A stretch of 40,806 bases of DNA from positions 1 to 40,806 of the IMG/VR virus record IMGVR_UViG_3300042731_011622; one strand, 5' to 3'. Source of the stretch: a virus. Below are positions 15,579 through 22,865 of this stretch, piece after piece. The notes beneath the pieces were generated by a model, which saw only the letters and a program-made list of their open reading frames with translations, had not been told where the DNA came from and searched no databases. Each line of letters opens with the position of its first letter. The first letter of the stretch is position 1. The translations under genes were made by a program, and so were the position numbers.

Positions 15579-16571
15579 ATGATCACGTCATTCCCAACAA
15601 TCGTCCGAGACTTGGAGCAACTGGAACTTGCGGCGGAGTTGCTCGACCGGAAGACTCCCACCGCTGCACGCCTCGCGCTAATCTTGATCGACAACGTCAT
15701 GGAAGGCATCGCTGTCCGCATCATCAAGCACAAATTCGCTGTCGATGCGTATGTCGGGCGTGCTGTGGGCTTCAAGTACCCGCCACGCACACGCAAGCGC
15801 ATCACGAGCGATTTTGACTCGAAGGTGAGCTTCCTTGCCGTGACCGACGCAGGCGTCGTAGACCGAGAGGCGGCCGAAGCAGCCAAGCGCATCCACTCTT
15901 TTCGGAATGAGTCGTACCACCACGTCCGCTATCACGAGGACGTCATTGAGCACGTCGCACGGAAGTACTTCGAGTACGCTTGCAGAGTCTGTTCGCGATC
16001 ACACGGTAACGTCATGGTAGACATGAGCTGCAACGAACCGCTCTTCGCGAGACATGGCTTCACTGACGCCAGCCAATACCCGGACGGTGCGAACAGCATT
16101 CTGGCTTGCTTGGCAAAAGGAAGGAGTTGCGAGCACAACGATCTTGCGCAGGCTCTGGCTGGCAATCTGAGTCGCCGTATCGGGGAGACGATTGGCCAAG
16201 TAGACTCACTGGCAAAAGAACCGTATGGATTGCCGGTAGAGGACACGTTGCGGCACATTCAATTCTACGCAAATGATCGCACGGAACGACAAGTCGAAGC
16301 AGACGATCGCACGACTGAGTGGTTTCAGCGCCGGACGAGAGAATGGGAAGATGAGTTGGCTGCCTATCAACCGCACGTTAAGTACACCACCCTTGGGAAG
16401 TGGTGCCAATCCGCGCGAGCCTTGAAGAATGAACGCCAAACGAGTGTCCTGCTTGCGAAGTACAGGAACATCGATGACCAGTTCACGCCAATTGAAGATG
16501 TCGTAAGTGACGCCGTCGCCGCGCACGAAGCGTATGTCGACAACGAAGTGAATAGGATGCGTGGGAACTAG
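15579..16571 (+). CDS. HEPN-like accessory protein (defence candidate)
   Basis: 330 residues from ATG 15579 (MITSFPTIVRDLEQ). An ATG 30 bases earlier lacks a ribosome site; neither start is strongly marked. The N-terminal half is helical. The helix ARLALILIDNVMEGIAVRII (~30-49) and later RIHSFRNESYHHVRYHE carry R109-x4-H114, the RxxxxH pattern that marks HEPN ribonucleases used in toxins and abortive-infection systems. The C-terminal part is helical and charged, with no second catalytic domain recognised. The gene is AT-richer than its neighbours, runs against the structural operon and has its own flanking terminator and palindrome, all typical of a moron. HEPN assignment rests on one motif plus helical context; nuclease activity is unproven. 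Confidence 0.75.
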   Translation: MITSFPTIVRDLEQLELAAELLDRKTPTAARLALILIDNVMEGIAVRIIKHKFAVDAYVGRAVGFKYPPRTRKRITSDFDSKVSFLAVTDAGVVDREAAEAAKRIHSFRNESYHHVRYHEDVIEHVARKYFEYACRVCSRSHGNVMVDMSCNEPLFARHGFTDASQYPDGANSILACLAKGRSCEHNDLAQALAGNLSRRIGETIGQVDSLAKEPYGLPVEDTLRHIQFYANDRTERQVEADDRTTEWFQRRTREWEDELAAYQPHVKYTTLGKWCQSARALKNERQTSVLLAKYRNIDDQFTPIEDVVSDAVAAHEAYVDNEVNRMRGN

Positions 16572-16625
16572 CCTCACTGGCGACAGCACAGCTGGCGCAC
16601 GCTGCGTCAGAAGCGGAGCACGGTC

Positions 16626-16814
16626 TCAGAACGCAACTTGCTCGTGCGTGATCACACGCTTCCCGCAGCAACGACATTCACGATTGCGAACGACCTTTCC
16701 ACCGAGAGCCCGCCGCGTGTATGTCACGCGAAAATGCTCGCAGCCGCATCTCGGGCACACCAGCCCGCGATGATCGTCTGATTTCTGCTCTGGCTTCACT
16801 GGCCGTTCGTTCAT
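16626..16814 (-). CDS. NrdR-like zinc ribbon protein
   Basis: 62 residues, ATG at 16814 overlapping the terminase stop (ATGA). Two Cys pairs, CPRCGC (~20-25) and CRCCGK (~48-53), form a zinc ribbon. Between and after them lie basic residues and RECRCCGKRVITHE, close to the N-terminal domain of NrdR, the ribonucleotide reductase repressor, whose pattern is CPxC...RRRxCxxCxxRFTTxE. The ATP-cone domain of NrdR is absent. It may bind DNA at terminase or promoter sites, or act as a small transcription factor. Length and coupling to terL favour a packaging or late-gene role. Confidence 0.75.
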   Translation of the reverse strand: MNERPVKPEQKSDDHRGLVCPRCGCEHFRVTYTRRALGGKVVRNRECRCCGKRVITHEQVAF

Positions 16815-19111
16815 CGCCGCGTCCCCTGAAGGGAGGACAGCCGCACCGTCGGGCGCGGCTTGGGTACGCCGCTGACGAGCCCGGGAGGTGCCGCGCCGCC
16901 CATCGACGCCGCCACGGCGCAGCCGACCAGACAATCGAGCCAGTGGTTGTCGAGGCCGTCGACGCGGAGCTTCCACTCGTCGACGGTCCGGCCGCGGCCC
17001 GCGGTCTTCACGCGGTACTCGCTCGTCAGATGCTCGGCGAGCAGGCGGTGCCGCTCCGGCTGGCGACCGAAGAGCGACAGGCAACCCGGGTCGCCCATCG
17101 GCACGGCCAAACGGGCCTGAACGAAGCTCTTCCAGTAGTTCGTGTCGAATACGACGTGCCGCACGGCCCGCCGGCCCACGACCGCCGGTATTCGCCAGTT
17201 CAGCCCCACGCGGTCGCCGCGCTTCCGCTTGTACTCGCCGAACGGAATCGACGAGGCCCCGACGTACTTCCCGTGACTCGGCAGCAGTACGCTGGCATAC
17301 TGGCTCTGCCGGCAGAACTGGTACACGACGTCGGTCGCCTGGCCCCAGTTCGCGTCGATCACGCAGCGGCCGATGCGCAGCACCGAGCCGTCCTCGCACT
17401 TCCACTCCTGGCCGAGCTTGGCCTCCGTCAGCCGCTCCAGGCCGGCGTAGATCGCCCCCTCGAACCCGGCGCGTGGCGCGGCCGCCGCCAGCGTCCGGCG
17501 AATGCTGCGCAGCGTGAAGTGCGGCGACTTCTGATCGGGCTCGGTCCCGTAGTCGATCACCGCCCCCGAGAAGTCGTCCCCCCAAGCCGTCACGACGTAG
17601 AACAGCGCCTTGCCCTGCACGTCCACGAACATCGTCAGGTGCGTGGCCGTCTGCGGCACCTCGCTGCGCCGCTGGCCGTTGAGCTTGGCCACGATCTGGT
17701 CGACGGTGAGCAGCTCGTCGTCGGGCTGCTGCTCGGGCAGCGGTTCGTTCTGATACTCCGCCCAGAACGCCGCATCGCCGCGGTCGAGACGGAGGTTCAT
17801 GGCGTGCTGGATCGCCGAGAGCTCGTCGGGATGGTGCCGCTCGGGCCAGGCGATCACGGCGCCGGCGTCCATCGCCACCCGGTGCGTTCGGTAGAACTCC
17901 GTCGCCTGGGCCGCGCCCTGATCGGCCCGCATTCCTTCGCGCCACAGCTCGGCGTAGCGGGCCCACAGCTTCTCGTTGCTGGGGAACGCGTAGACCATCT
18001 TCGTGCGTTCACCCTGCCACTGCGGGTGCTTCTCGCGGTCGAGCAGGCGATCGGCCAGGTCCTCCGGCCGCACGACCGTCAGCGTCATCAGACCGGCGAT
18101 CTTCCGCCCGGGCCCGGCCAGACCGAGCACCGCGCCGGCCAGGATCCGCTCCCGTACCGTGCACTGCATCGGCGACCGGGCGGATTCGTCGGTCTGCGGA
18201 TCGTCGATCAAAACCAGCGACGGGCGCACGGACGAGCCGTCGGCCCGCTTGTACTTCATGCCGCGGATGCGGCCGGTGATGCCGGCCACCTTGATGATCG
18301 CCCCGTTCGACTTCGGCGGGCCGTCCAGCCACGGCAGCGCCGGCATCGTCGGCAGGACGATCTCGCGGGCCGTCCAGCCGATACGTGTCTGCTTGCCCTC
18401 GTAGAGCTGACCCGCCGCCCGCTGGTGGATGCCCTCCAGCGCCCGCACCGGCCCGACGACTTCGGAGAAGTCCTCCTCGAGCAGGTCGTTGGTCTCGACC
18501 TCGACCTTGATGCTCTCGAGCATGCCGGCGGCGTGCTCCTCGTCGCTGCCGATCAGCGCGATGAACTCCCGGTGGCCGTAGGCCATGGCCCAGAGGCAGG
18601 CGACCTCGCAGATCGACGTCTTCCCACTGCCCCGCGGCATCGCCAGGGCGAACAGCCCGCCTTCGAGCACCGCCTGCTCGATCTTGGCGATGACCTTCAG
18701 GTGGTCCTCCGACCACGGCAGGTGGAACGTCTGCGGGAAGTACGCCTCGCAGAAGTAGCGGAAGTCCCGCTCGGCCCGGGCGCGGCGCTCGAGATTCAGC
18801 GGCGGGTGCACCCACTCGCCGCCGGCGATGTCGCGGCCGAGCAGGGCCATCTCCCGCCCGCGTTGGGCCGCCCGCTCGCGGTGGGCCTCGTAGGCCGTCA
18901 GCCCCGCCGGCTCGGGCCGCGGCCGGTGGCGTTCGAGGACCAGCCAGGCGGCGTAGCGCAGCAGGTCGATCGTCCGCCCGTCGCCGATGCGGAAGCCGGC
19001 GCGCGAGCGGTGGCGGTAGAGCTGCCGCTCGGACATGACCTCGCCCAGCGGCGTGCTGTTCAGCAACTGCACGACCTCGCTCGGCTTCAGCTTGCGCGGG
19101 TCAATCGGCAT
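16811..19111 (-). CDS. Terminase large subunit with N-terminal DNA-binding-like domain
   Basis: 766 residues, ATG at 19111. It is the packaging motor: an ATPase that drives DNA into the prohead and a nuclease that cuts concatemers. Walker A is MPRGSGKTS (~residues 174-182) and Walker B with catalytic acid is LVLIDDPQ (~300). The nuclease half includes TMFVDVQGKALFYVV (metal-binding Asp, ~517) and later DANWGQATDVV. Residues ~1-60 form an extra domain ending IDLLRYAAWLV, which resembles the separate 70-residue protein encoded at 19889-20101. Longer than the usual 450-600-residue TerL. Overlaps the next upstream gene by 11 bases. Confidence 0.93.
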   Translation of the reverse strand: MPIDPRKLKPSEVVQLLNSTPLGEVMSERQLYRHRSRAGFRIGDGRTIDLLRYAAWLVLERHRPRPEPAGLTAYEAHRERAAQRGREMALLGRDIAGGEWVHPPLNLERRARAERDFRYFCEAYFPQTFHLPWSEDHLKVIAKIEQAVLEGGLFALAMPRGSGKTSICEVACLWAMAYGHREFIALIGSDEEHAAGMLESIKVEVETNDLLEEDFSEVVGPVRALEGIHQRAAGQLYEGKQTRIGWTAREIVLPTMPALPWLDGPPKSNGAIIKVAGITGRIRGMKYKRADGSSVRPSLVLIDDPQTDESARSPMQCTVRERILAGAVLGLAGPGRKIAGLMTLTVVRPEDLADRLLDREKHPQWQGERTKMVYAFPSNEKLWARYAELWREGMRADQGAAQATEFYRTHRVAMDAGAVIAWPERHHPDELSAIQHAMNLRLDRGDAAFWAEYQNEPLPEQQPDDELLTVDQIVAKLNGQRRSEVPQTATHLTMFVDVQGKALFYVVTAWGDDFSGAVIDYGTEPDQKSPHFTLRSIRRTLAAAAPRAGFEGAIYAGLERLTEAKLGQEWKCEDGSVLRIGRCVIDANWGQATDVVYQFCRQSQYASVLLPSHGKYVGASSIPFGEYKRKRGDRVGLNWRIPAVVGRRAVRHVVFDTNYWKSFVQARLAVPMGDPGCLSLFGRQPERHRLLAEHLTSEYRVKTAGRGRTVDEWKLRVDGLDNHWLDCLVGCAVAASMGGAAPPGLVSGVPKPRPTVRLSSLQGTRR

Positions 19112-19889
19112 GTGCGAACAACCTCGTGACGCACGGGTTCATCGGGAATTCGCCAATCTGAATCTCGTGCGTGAACGCTCCGTCGCTCCACTCCCGTTCG
19201 CCGACCCACGTTGGCGGCACGCGCACCATTCGTACGTTGTGTTCCAGCGCAACCATAAGGCGCTCGGCCGCCGTGCGAGGTAGCGCGTGACGATCAACGC
19301 CGGCTGCCTTCCACAGGTACCGCATGTGCCCACGGCGCTGATGGGGATGAACCTCACGGGGCTCAAGGCCCGCCGATCTCACTTCACGATACAGCCGCTC
19401 ATACGGCACGATCGAGAAGATCGGTCGCTCCCGCGTCTCCCGGCGCAGAGCGCCGGTTCCGAAACCGCAAGACGAGCGGTGCTTCACGATGTAGCCGCAC
19501 GGCATGGACATGGCGGCGAGAGCAAAAATGACGATCGATGTGAGTTCCTTGTCGGCATCGTAGGAATGCGGTCGATGATAGAAGACGCGCGGATTGCCTC
19601 GTTCATATACCATTGACCAGAAGGCGAAGGACAGATCGTCCTCTGTGCTTGGTGCGCACGCGATATATTCTGCGTTTGTGTATTGAGGGTTATATATACA
19701 GATTGACGGCGCAGCAGGCCAAGGAAGCATCCTGCGCTTGTATAAGCACTTGGCGAGATCATTGACTGACGAGTGTACGGTGTCACAGTTCGGGACATAC
19801 CACACTGGCACCCCAATCAAATCCGGCTCAGCGTGACATGCCGCAATCACCAAGTCTTTGACCGCTCGCTGCTCTTGCTTCGTGAGCAT
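19101..19889 (-). CDS. Protein of unknown function between small and large terminase genes
   Basis: 262 residues from ATG 19889, with GGAGGG nine bases upstream; the start overlaps the stop of the small terminase-like gene (TGATG). The open frame continues 13 codons further, but the ribosome site decides for 19889. The gene is AT-richer in its middle than its neighbours. Visible features: LTKQEQRAVKDLVIAACHAE at the N-terminus, a CGYIVKHRSSCGFG segment, and a His/Arg-rich HPHQRRGHMRYLW followed by VRVPPTWVGEREW near the C-terminus. I have the impression that this last motif recurs in phage proteins of unknown role. It may have been inserted into the packaging operon. No function is assigned. 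Confidence 0.65.
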   Translation of the reverse strand: MLTKQEQRAVKDLVIAACHAEPDLIGVPVWYVPNCDTVHSSVNDLAKCLYKRRMLPWPAAPSICIYNPQYTNAEYIACAPSTEDDLSFAFWSMVYERGNPRVFYHRPHSYDADKELTSIVIFALAAMSMPCGYIVKHRSSCGFGTGALRRETRERPIFSIVPYERLYREVRSAGLEPREVHPHQRRGHMRYLWKAAGVDRHALPRTAAERLMVALEHNVRMVRVPPTWVGEREWSDGAFTHEIQIGEFPMNPCVTRLFAHAD

Positions 19890-20101
19890 CACGATAGCCC
19901 TCCGCCGGCCATCTCCTTCACCAGCCACGCGGCGTAGCGGATCAGATTCAGCGTTCCGTCCGCGTTCGTCGGGGCCCCGGCGGCCACGTCGGCCTCCAGC
20001 ATCTCGACCGTGACCGCCTGACCGCCGGCCGCCGACAGCAGCCGGGCGGCGTCGGCCAGCGGCAGAGCCGCGGGGTTCAGCCTCGCTTCCGCTCCGTCCA
20101 T
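19889..20101 (-). CDS. Small terminase-like helix-turn-helix protein
   Basis: 70 residues, ATG at 20101, the first gene of the packaging and structural operon. The sequence has LPLADAARLLSAAGG (first helix) and DGTLNLIRYAAWLVKEM. The RYAAWLV element is repeated near residue 55 of the large terminase's N-terminal domain, so the two probably share a DNA-recognition fold. Size and position suggest the small terminase that recognises the packaging site. It is shorter than typical TerS proteins (about 140-180 residues), and the oligomerisation region may be missing or supplied elsewhere. Confidence 0.65.
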   Translation of the reverse strand: MDGAEARLNPAALPLADAARLLSAAGGQAVTVEMLEADVAAGAPTNADGTLNLIRYAAWLVKEMAGGGLS

Positions 20102-20335
20102 CTACGCCACCTCCCGCGCACTCGCGCCCCAGACCGCCACACGGCGGCCGTGTCGCCCCGCAGCCGCCCGCCGCGGCCCGGAAGCCGCCGGTCCGCCGGC
20201 GAGAGCGCTCTCGGGGACGACTCGGACCTGATCCCTAGGATATCGAGAATTCATGCAGATTCTAACGCTGCGAGTGGATTTCCGGCCAAACCCATGGCAT
20301 GTCCTGTGTGCACGCGGAACACAAAGGAGCACGCG
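20102..20335. promoter_or_regulatory. Divergent control region with 14-bp palindrome
   Basis: 234 bases separate the leftward packaging operon from the rightward small genes, so promoters for both should lie here. A perfect palindrome, CGAGAGCGCTCTCG, occupies 20200-20213 and could be an operator. Right of it the sequence becomes AT-richer (20230-20270). No clear sigma-70 pair was found. This is also a reasonable place for a packaging (cos or pac) site, because the terminase genes start next to it, but no direct sign of one is visible. Confidence 0.45.
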
Positions 20336-20524
20336 ATGACGACCACGAACCGCAACGCGAAGACGAACGAGATCCGGCTGGATGCGGCCCTGAAGCGATT
20401 CCTGCGCGAGACGGCAAGCTGCCAGTCGCCGAGCCTGGCGGCCTGGGCCACCCAGATTCTGCGAGCCGGCCGGATGACGATGAGCGACCTGGAGCGGTGC
20501 CTGAACCTGGGTTTCGAGTTCTAA
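20336..20524 (+). CDS. Small DNA-binding-like protein, unknown function
   Basis: 62 residues from ATG 20336 with AAAGGAG six bases upstream. The sequence MTTTNRNAKTNEIRLDAAL then RFLRETASCQSPSLAAWATQIL is helical with a basic N-terminus, the size and rhythm of a ribbon-helix-helix protein (EIRLDAAL as the strand). The family is not certain. It is the first gene of the four-gene plus-strand cluster, transcribed away from the packaging operon, and could regulate the divergent region. Confidence 0.6.
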   Translation: MTTTNRNAKTNEIRLDAALKRFLRETASCQSPSLAAWATQILRAGRMTMSDLERCLNLGFEF

Positions 20525-20560
20525 GCCCGGCCCCCATGGGACGGAACGAGGGAGGCCGAC

Positions 20561-20776
20561 ATGACCGACGACATCACGAGATTCGACGGGGCCGTATACG
20601 ACGAGACGAACGCCGACGCCGGGACCAACCGGGCCGGCGAGCGAGTGGTCCGCCTGGACCTGACCTACACCCGCGGTACGGCACCGAACCAGACCACCAT
20701 GATCCTCACGCGCGAGACGGCGATCGCCCTGCGGAACCAGCTCGACGGCGTACTTGACGCCGACGGGCAGAACTGA
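20561..20776 (+). CDS. Small conserved-looking protein, unknown function
   Basis: 71 residues, ATG at 20561 with GGGAGG six bases upstream. Soluble and acidic. The core VVRLDLTYTRGTAPNQTTMI then RETAIALRNQLDGVL looks like a beta-hairpin followed by a helix. I recognise no family. It follows the previous small gene by 36 bases and precedes the HARE-HTH-like gene by 81, so co-transcription is likely. Confidence 0.6.
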   Translation: MTDDITRFDGAVYDETNADAGTNRAGERVVRLDLTYTRGTAPNQTTMILTRETAIALRNQLDGVLDADGQN

Positions 20777-20857
20777 CGCCGCCGAAATCCCGACCCGGTC
20801 GGGATCGCCCGGGCGCGTGAGACCCGGGCCTGACGAGGCAACGTGAAAGGACCAGCC

Positions 20858-21331
20858 ATGACGAAGGACGAGGTCAAAATCGGGCACACGTACGAGGCCA
20901 AGGTGAGTAACCGCATCGTCACGGTGCGGATCGACTCGACCAACAGCCACGGCGGCTGGAACGCCACAAACACCGCCACCGGCAAGCGCATCCGCATCAA
21001 GAGCGCCCGGCGATTGTGGCGCCCGGTTGAGACCGCCGGCGGCGGCGAGACTCAGCCAGCCCAGAAACGCCGCCCGAAGCAGCCCGCCGAGCCGCGGCCT
21101 CGGCGTGTCGGCGCCCTGGACGCCGCGGCCCAGGTCCTGGCCGACGCCGGCCAGCCCATGCGGGCCAAGGAGCTGATCGAGGCGATGGCCGAGCGCGGCC
21201 TGTGGACGAGTCCCAACGGCAAGACGCCGGAATCCACACTCTACGCCGCGATCCTGCGGGAGATCGGCGCCAAGAGCGACAAGGCTCGCTTCAGGAAGAC
21301 CGGCCGCGGGCAGTTCGCGTTTTGCGGATAA
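20858..21331 (+). CDS. HARE-HTH domain protein
   Basis: 157 residues from ATG 20858, with GAAAGGA just upstream; an ATG five codons earlier has no ribosome site. Two parts are visible. Residues ~1-55 (VKIGHTYEAKVSNRIVTVRI, WNATNTATGKRI) form a small beta domain. A Pro/Arg-rich linker follows. Residues ~88-157 (GALDAAAQVLADAGQPMRAK, LWTSPNGKTPESTLYAAI, then RFRKTGRGQFAF) match the HARE-HTH winged helix found in ASXL proteins, RNA polymerase delta and restriction enzymes. The family binds DNA and often pairs with DNA-modification genes, and two methyltransferases lie in this phage. A regulatory or modification-linked role is inferred. Confidence 0.78.
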   Translation: MTKDEVKIGHTYEAKVSNRIVTVRIDSTNSHGGWNATNTATGKRIRIKSARRLWRPVETAGGGETQPAQKRRPKQPAEPRPRRVGALDAAAQVLADAGQPMRAKELIEAMAERGLWTSPNGKTPESTLYAAILREIGAKSDKARFRKTGRGQFAFCG

Positions 21332-21364
21332 TGCCTGCGAGGGGGCGGTGTGACGTGGGCAGGA

Positions 21365-21394
21365 TTGCTCCGTTGCACCGCCAAGGCTTACAAT
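21365..21394 (+). promoter_or_regulatory. Sigma-70-type promoter for the membrane-anchored gene
   Basis: TTGCTC (21365-21370), an 18-base spacer and TACAAT (21389-21394). Transcription would start near 21401, leaving a short leader with AGGAGG seven bases before the ATG at 21419. The -10 region is an AT-rich island in GC-rich DNA. Confidence 0.5.
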
Positions 21395-21418
21395 ATGCAT
21401 GCAGCAGGAGGGATGCCC

Positions 21419-22111
21419 ATGCTCCCGCGCTTCTACCTGCGAGACGTTCAGTGGTCGGCGGCTGATCCCGTCTACGGCTCCAAGGCGACGATTGTGCGTG
21501 GCCGCGTCGCTACCCAGGAGAATCCAGGCGAATGCGATGCGAATTGGTTCGTCGGCCCTGAGACGGCGATAGTCGGTTCGCACATCGACGCCCCAGAACC
21601 GACCATTGTGCACTATGAGGTGAGGGTGCGACCGGAAGACCTTGCCAAAATCGCGCGCAGTCGACTCGTAGTCGCCGCTCGACGCCCATTTGCTGGGTTG
21701 CACTCGAAGGTGCGGGATGCCCGTGTTCGAATTTCGGTGAATGACACGCGAATCGAGTACTTCGGCCTGAAAGATGACTCGCCGCCCCACAGCGATTACT
21801 TCCACCGGGAAAGAGCGCCACTCCCTCTCGAAAGTATCCCGTTGATAAGCGATTGCCACACTATCTATCACTGGTCAATCCCACCTCGCGCTCTTGAACG
21901 GCGTACCTCTCAATTGATTGAATTCGACCTTGATCCAGCAGTGCGATGGGACATTGATTATGTCACCATCATTACGGGGACGGAGTCGCGGAAGCTGACA
22001 CCTTTCGGAGACCGCTTCCTCTGGCAGTTCCTGCTGCTCGGTCTAGTTGTCGGGATTATCCTCATCGTCATCAGCATCCTCCTCGCGAAATGGATCGGGA
22101 CCGGAGGCTAG
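21419..22111 (+). CDS. C-terminally membrane-anchored protein, unknown function
   Basis: 230 residues from ATG 21419, chosen because AGGAGG lies seven bases upstream; earlier in-frame ATGs (including 21413) are worse placed. The first ~200 residues are soluble and beta-rich (LPRFYLRDVQWSAADPVYG, VHYEVRVRPEDL), with no signal peptide. One strong hydrophobic helix near the C-terminus (FLLLGLVVGIILIVISILLA, ~204-223) is followed by a short KWIGTGG end. That topology puts the bulk in the cytoplasm, as in tail-anchored proteins. The gene is AT-richer than its neighbours, has its own promoter and converges on the methyltransferase gene with a 69-base 3' overlap. A moron acting at the membrane, for example in superinfection exclusion, is a guess. 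Confidence 0.7.
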   Translation: MLPRFYLRDVQWSAADPVYGSKATIVRGRVATQENPGECDANWFVGPETAIVGSHIDAPEPTIVHYEVRVRPEDLAKIARSRLVVAARRPFAGLHSKVRDARVRISVNDTRIEYFGLKDDSPPHSDYFHRERAPLPLESIPLISDCHTIYHWSIPPRALERRTSQLIEFDLDPAVRWDIDYVTIITGTESRKLTPFGDRFLWQFLLLGLVVGIILIVISILLAKWIGTGG

Positions 22112-22771
22112 CTCCGCCTTTTGCCCCGTGAACTGCTCCCACCGCCGCACGATCACGTCGCAGTACAGCGGGTCGAGCTCCATCAGAAACGCCCGCCGGC
22201 CCGTCTGCTCGGCGGCGATCAGCGTCGAGCCGCTGCCGCCGAACAAGTCCAGCACGTTCTCGCCCGGGCGTGACGAGTACTGCATCGCCCGCACCGCCAG
22301 CTCGACCGGCTTCTCGGTCAGGTGGACCATGCTCTGCGGGTTGACCTTCTTGACCGACCAGACGTCGGTGGCGTTGTTCGGCCCGAGGAAGACGTGGGCG
22401 GCACCCTCGCGCCACGTGTAGAAGCACCACTCGTGGTTGCCCATGAAGTCCTTGCGGGTGAGGACCGGGTGCTCCTTCACCCAGATGATCGTCTGGGAGA
22501 AGTACAGCCCGGCGGCCTTCAGCACCGGTGGGTAGTTGGCGATGTTGGCGTAGCCACCCCAGATGTACGCCGCCCGCCCGGGCAATAGCACGCGGGCGAT
22601 GTTGCCGAACCAGGCGTGCAGCAGCCGCCCGAACTCCTCGTCCGACACGAAGTCGTTCTCGAGCGGGCGGTCCCTGGGGCGCAGCTTCCGGCGTCCGGCC
22701 TGCGCTTCCTCCGCCGGGAACGACGACAGCCCCGCCGCGATCGCGTTGTTGCTGCGCGGCTCAACACGCAC
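22043..22771 (-). CDS. ParB-like/DNA methyltransferase, exon 2
   Basis: Second exon of the intron-split methyltransferase; it encodes residues 196-437 and the stop. It starts VRVEPRSNNAIAAG, in frame with the first exon's final DPPYG once the intron is removed. It holds the substrate-facing part (GRAAYIWGGYANIANYPPV, LTRKDFMGNHEWCFY), the target-recognition region, and the AdoMet-binding motif LDLFGGSGSTLIAAEQTGRR followed by LMELDPLYC. Motif order DPPY then FxGxG marks a beta-class amino methyltransferase acting on adenine N6 or cytosine N4. The C-terminus is a highly acidic tail. The last 69 bases overlap the convergent membrane-anchored gene. Confidence 0.92.
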   Translation of the reverse strand: MRVEPRSNNAIAAGLSSFPAEEAQAGRRKLRPRDRPLENDFVSDEEFGRLLHAWFGNIARVLLPGRAAYIWGGYANIANYPPVLKAAGLYFSQTIIWVKEHPVLTRKDFMGNHEWCFYTWREGAAHVFLGPNNATDVWSVKKVNPQSMVHLTEKPVELAVRAMQYSSRPGENVLDLFGGSGSTLIAAEQTGRRAFLMELDPLYCDVIVRRWEQFTGQKAELASGPDPFREEDADDDEDNPDN

Positions 22772-22810
22772 GTGGTGTAGGCCGGGAGATTGCATCCCGA
22801 CCCCAACCCC

Positions 22811-22844
22811 GAACCGGACTTGCACGTTTCCGTGCATCCGGCTC
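22811..22844 (-). ncRNA. Group II intron domain V
   Basis: A 34-nt hairpin beginning GAGCCG and ending CGGTTC, with a GAAA tetraloop-type centre and an AAG near the 3' bulge. This is the most conserved, catalytic part of group II introns and binds the metal ions for splicing. It starts 22 bases after the maturase stop, as expected. Domain VI, which should carry the branch-point A (candidate in CTACACC), follows. Confidence 0.9.
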
Positions 22845-22865
22845 TCCAGATGATTCTCGGCTCTG

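Noticed and set aside
16721-19129. 802-codon open frame on the plus strand
   Set aside because: Exact antisense of the large terminase; composition (Arg, Leu, Gly, Ala, Val) is that of a shadow frame in GC-rich DNA.
20102-21871. 589-codon open frame on the minus strand
   Set aside because: It runs antisense through three rightward genes that have good ribosome sites and domain-like sequence (including HARE-HTH). Its translation is Arg/Gly/Pro-rich and GC-driven.
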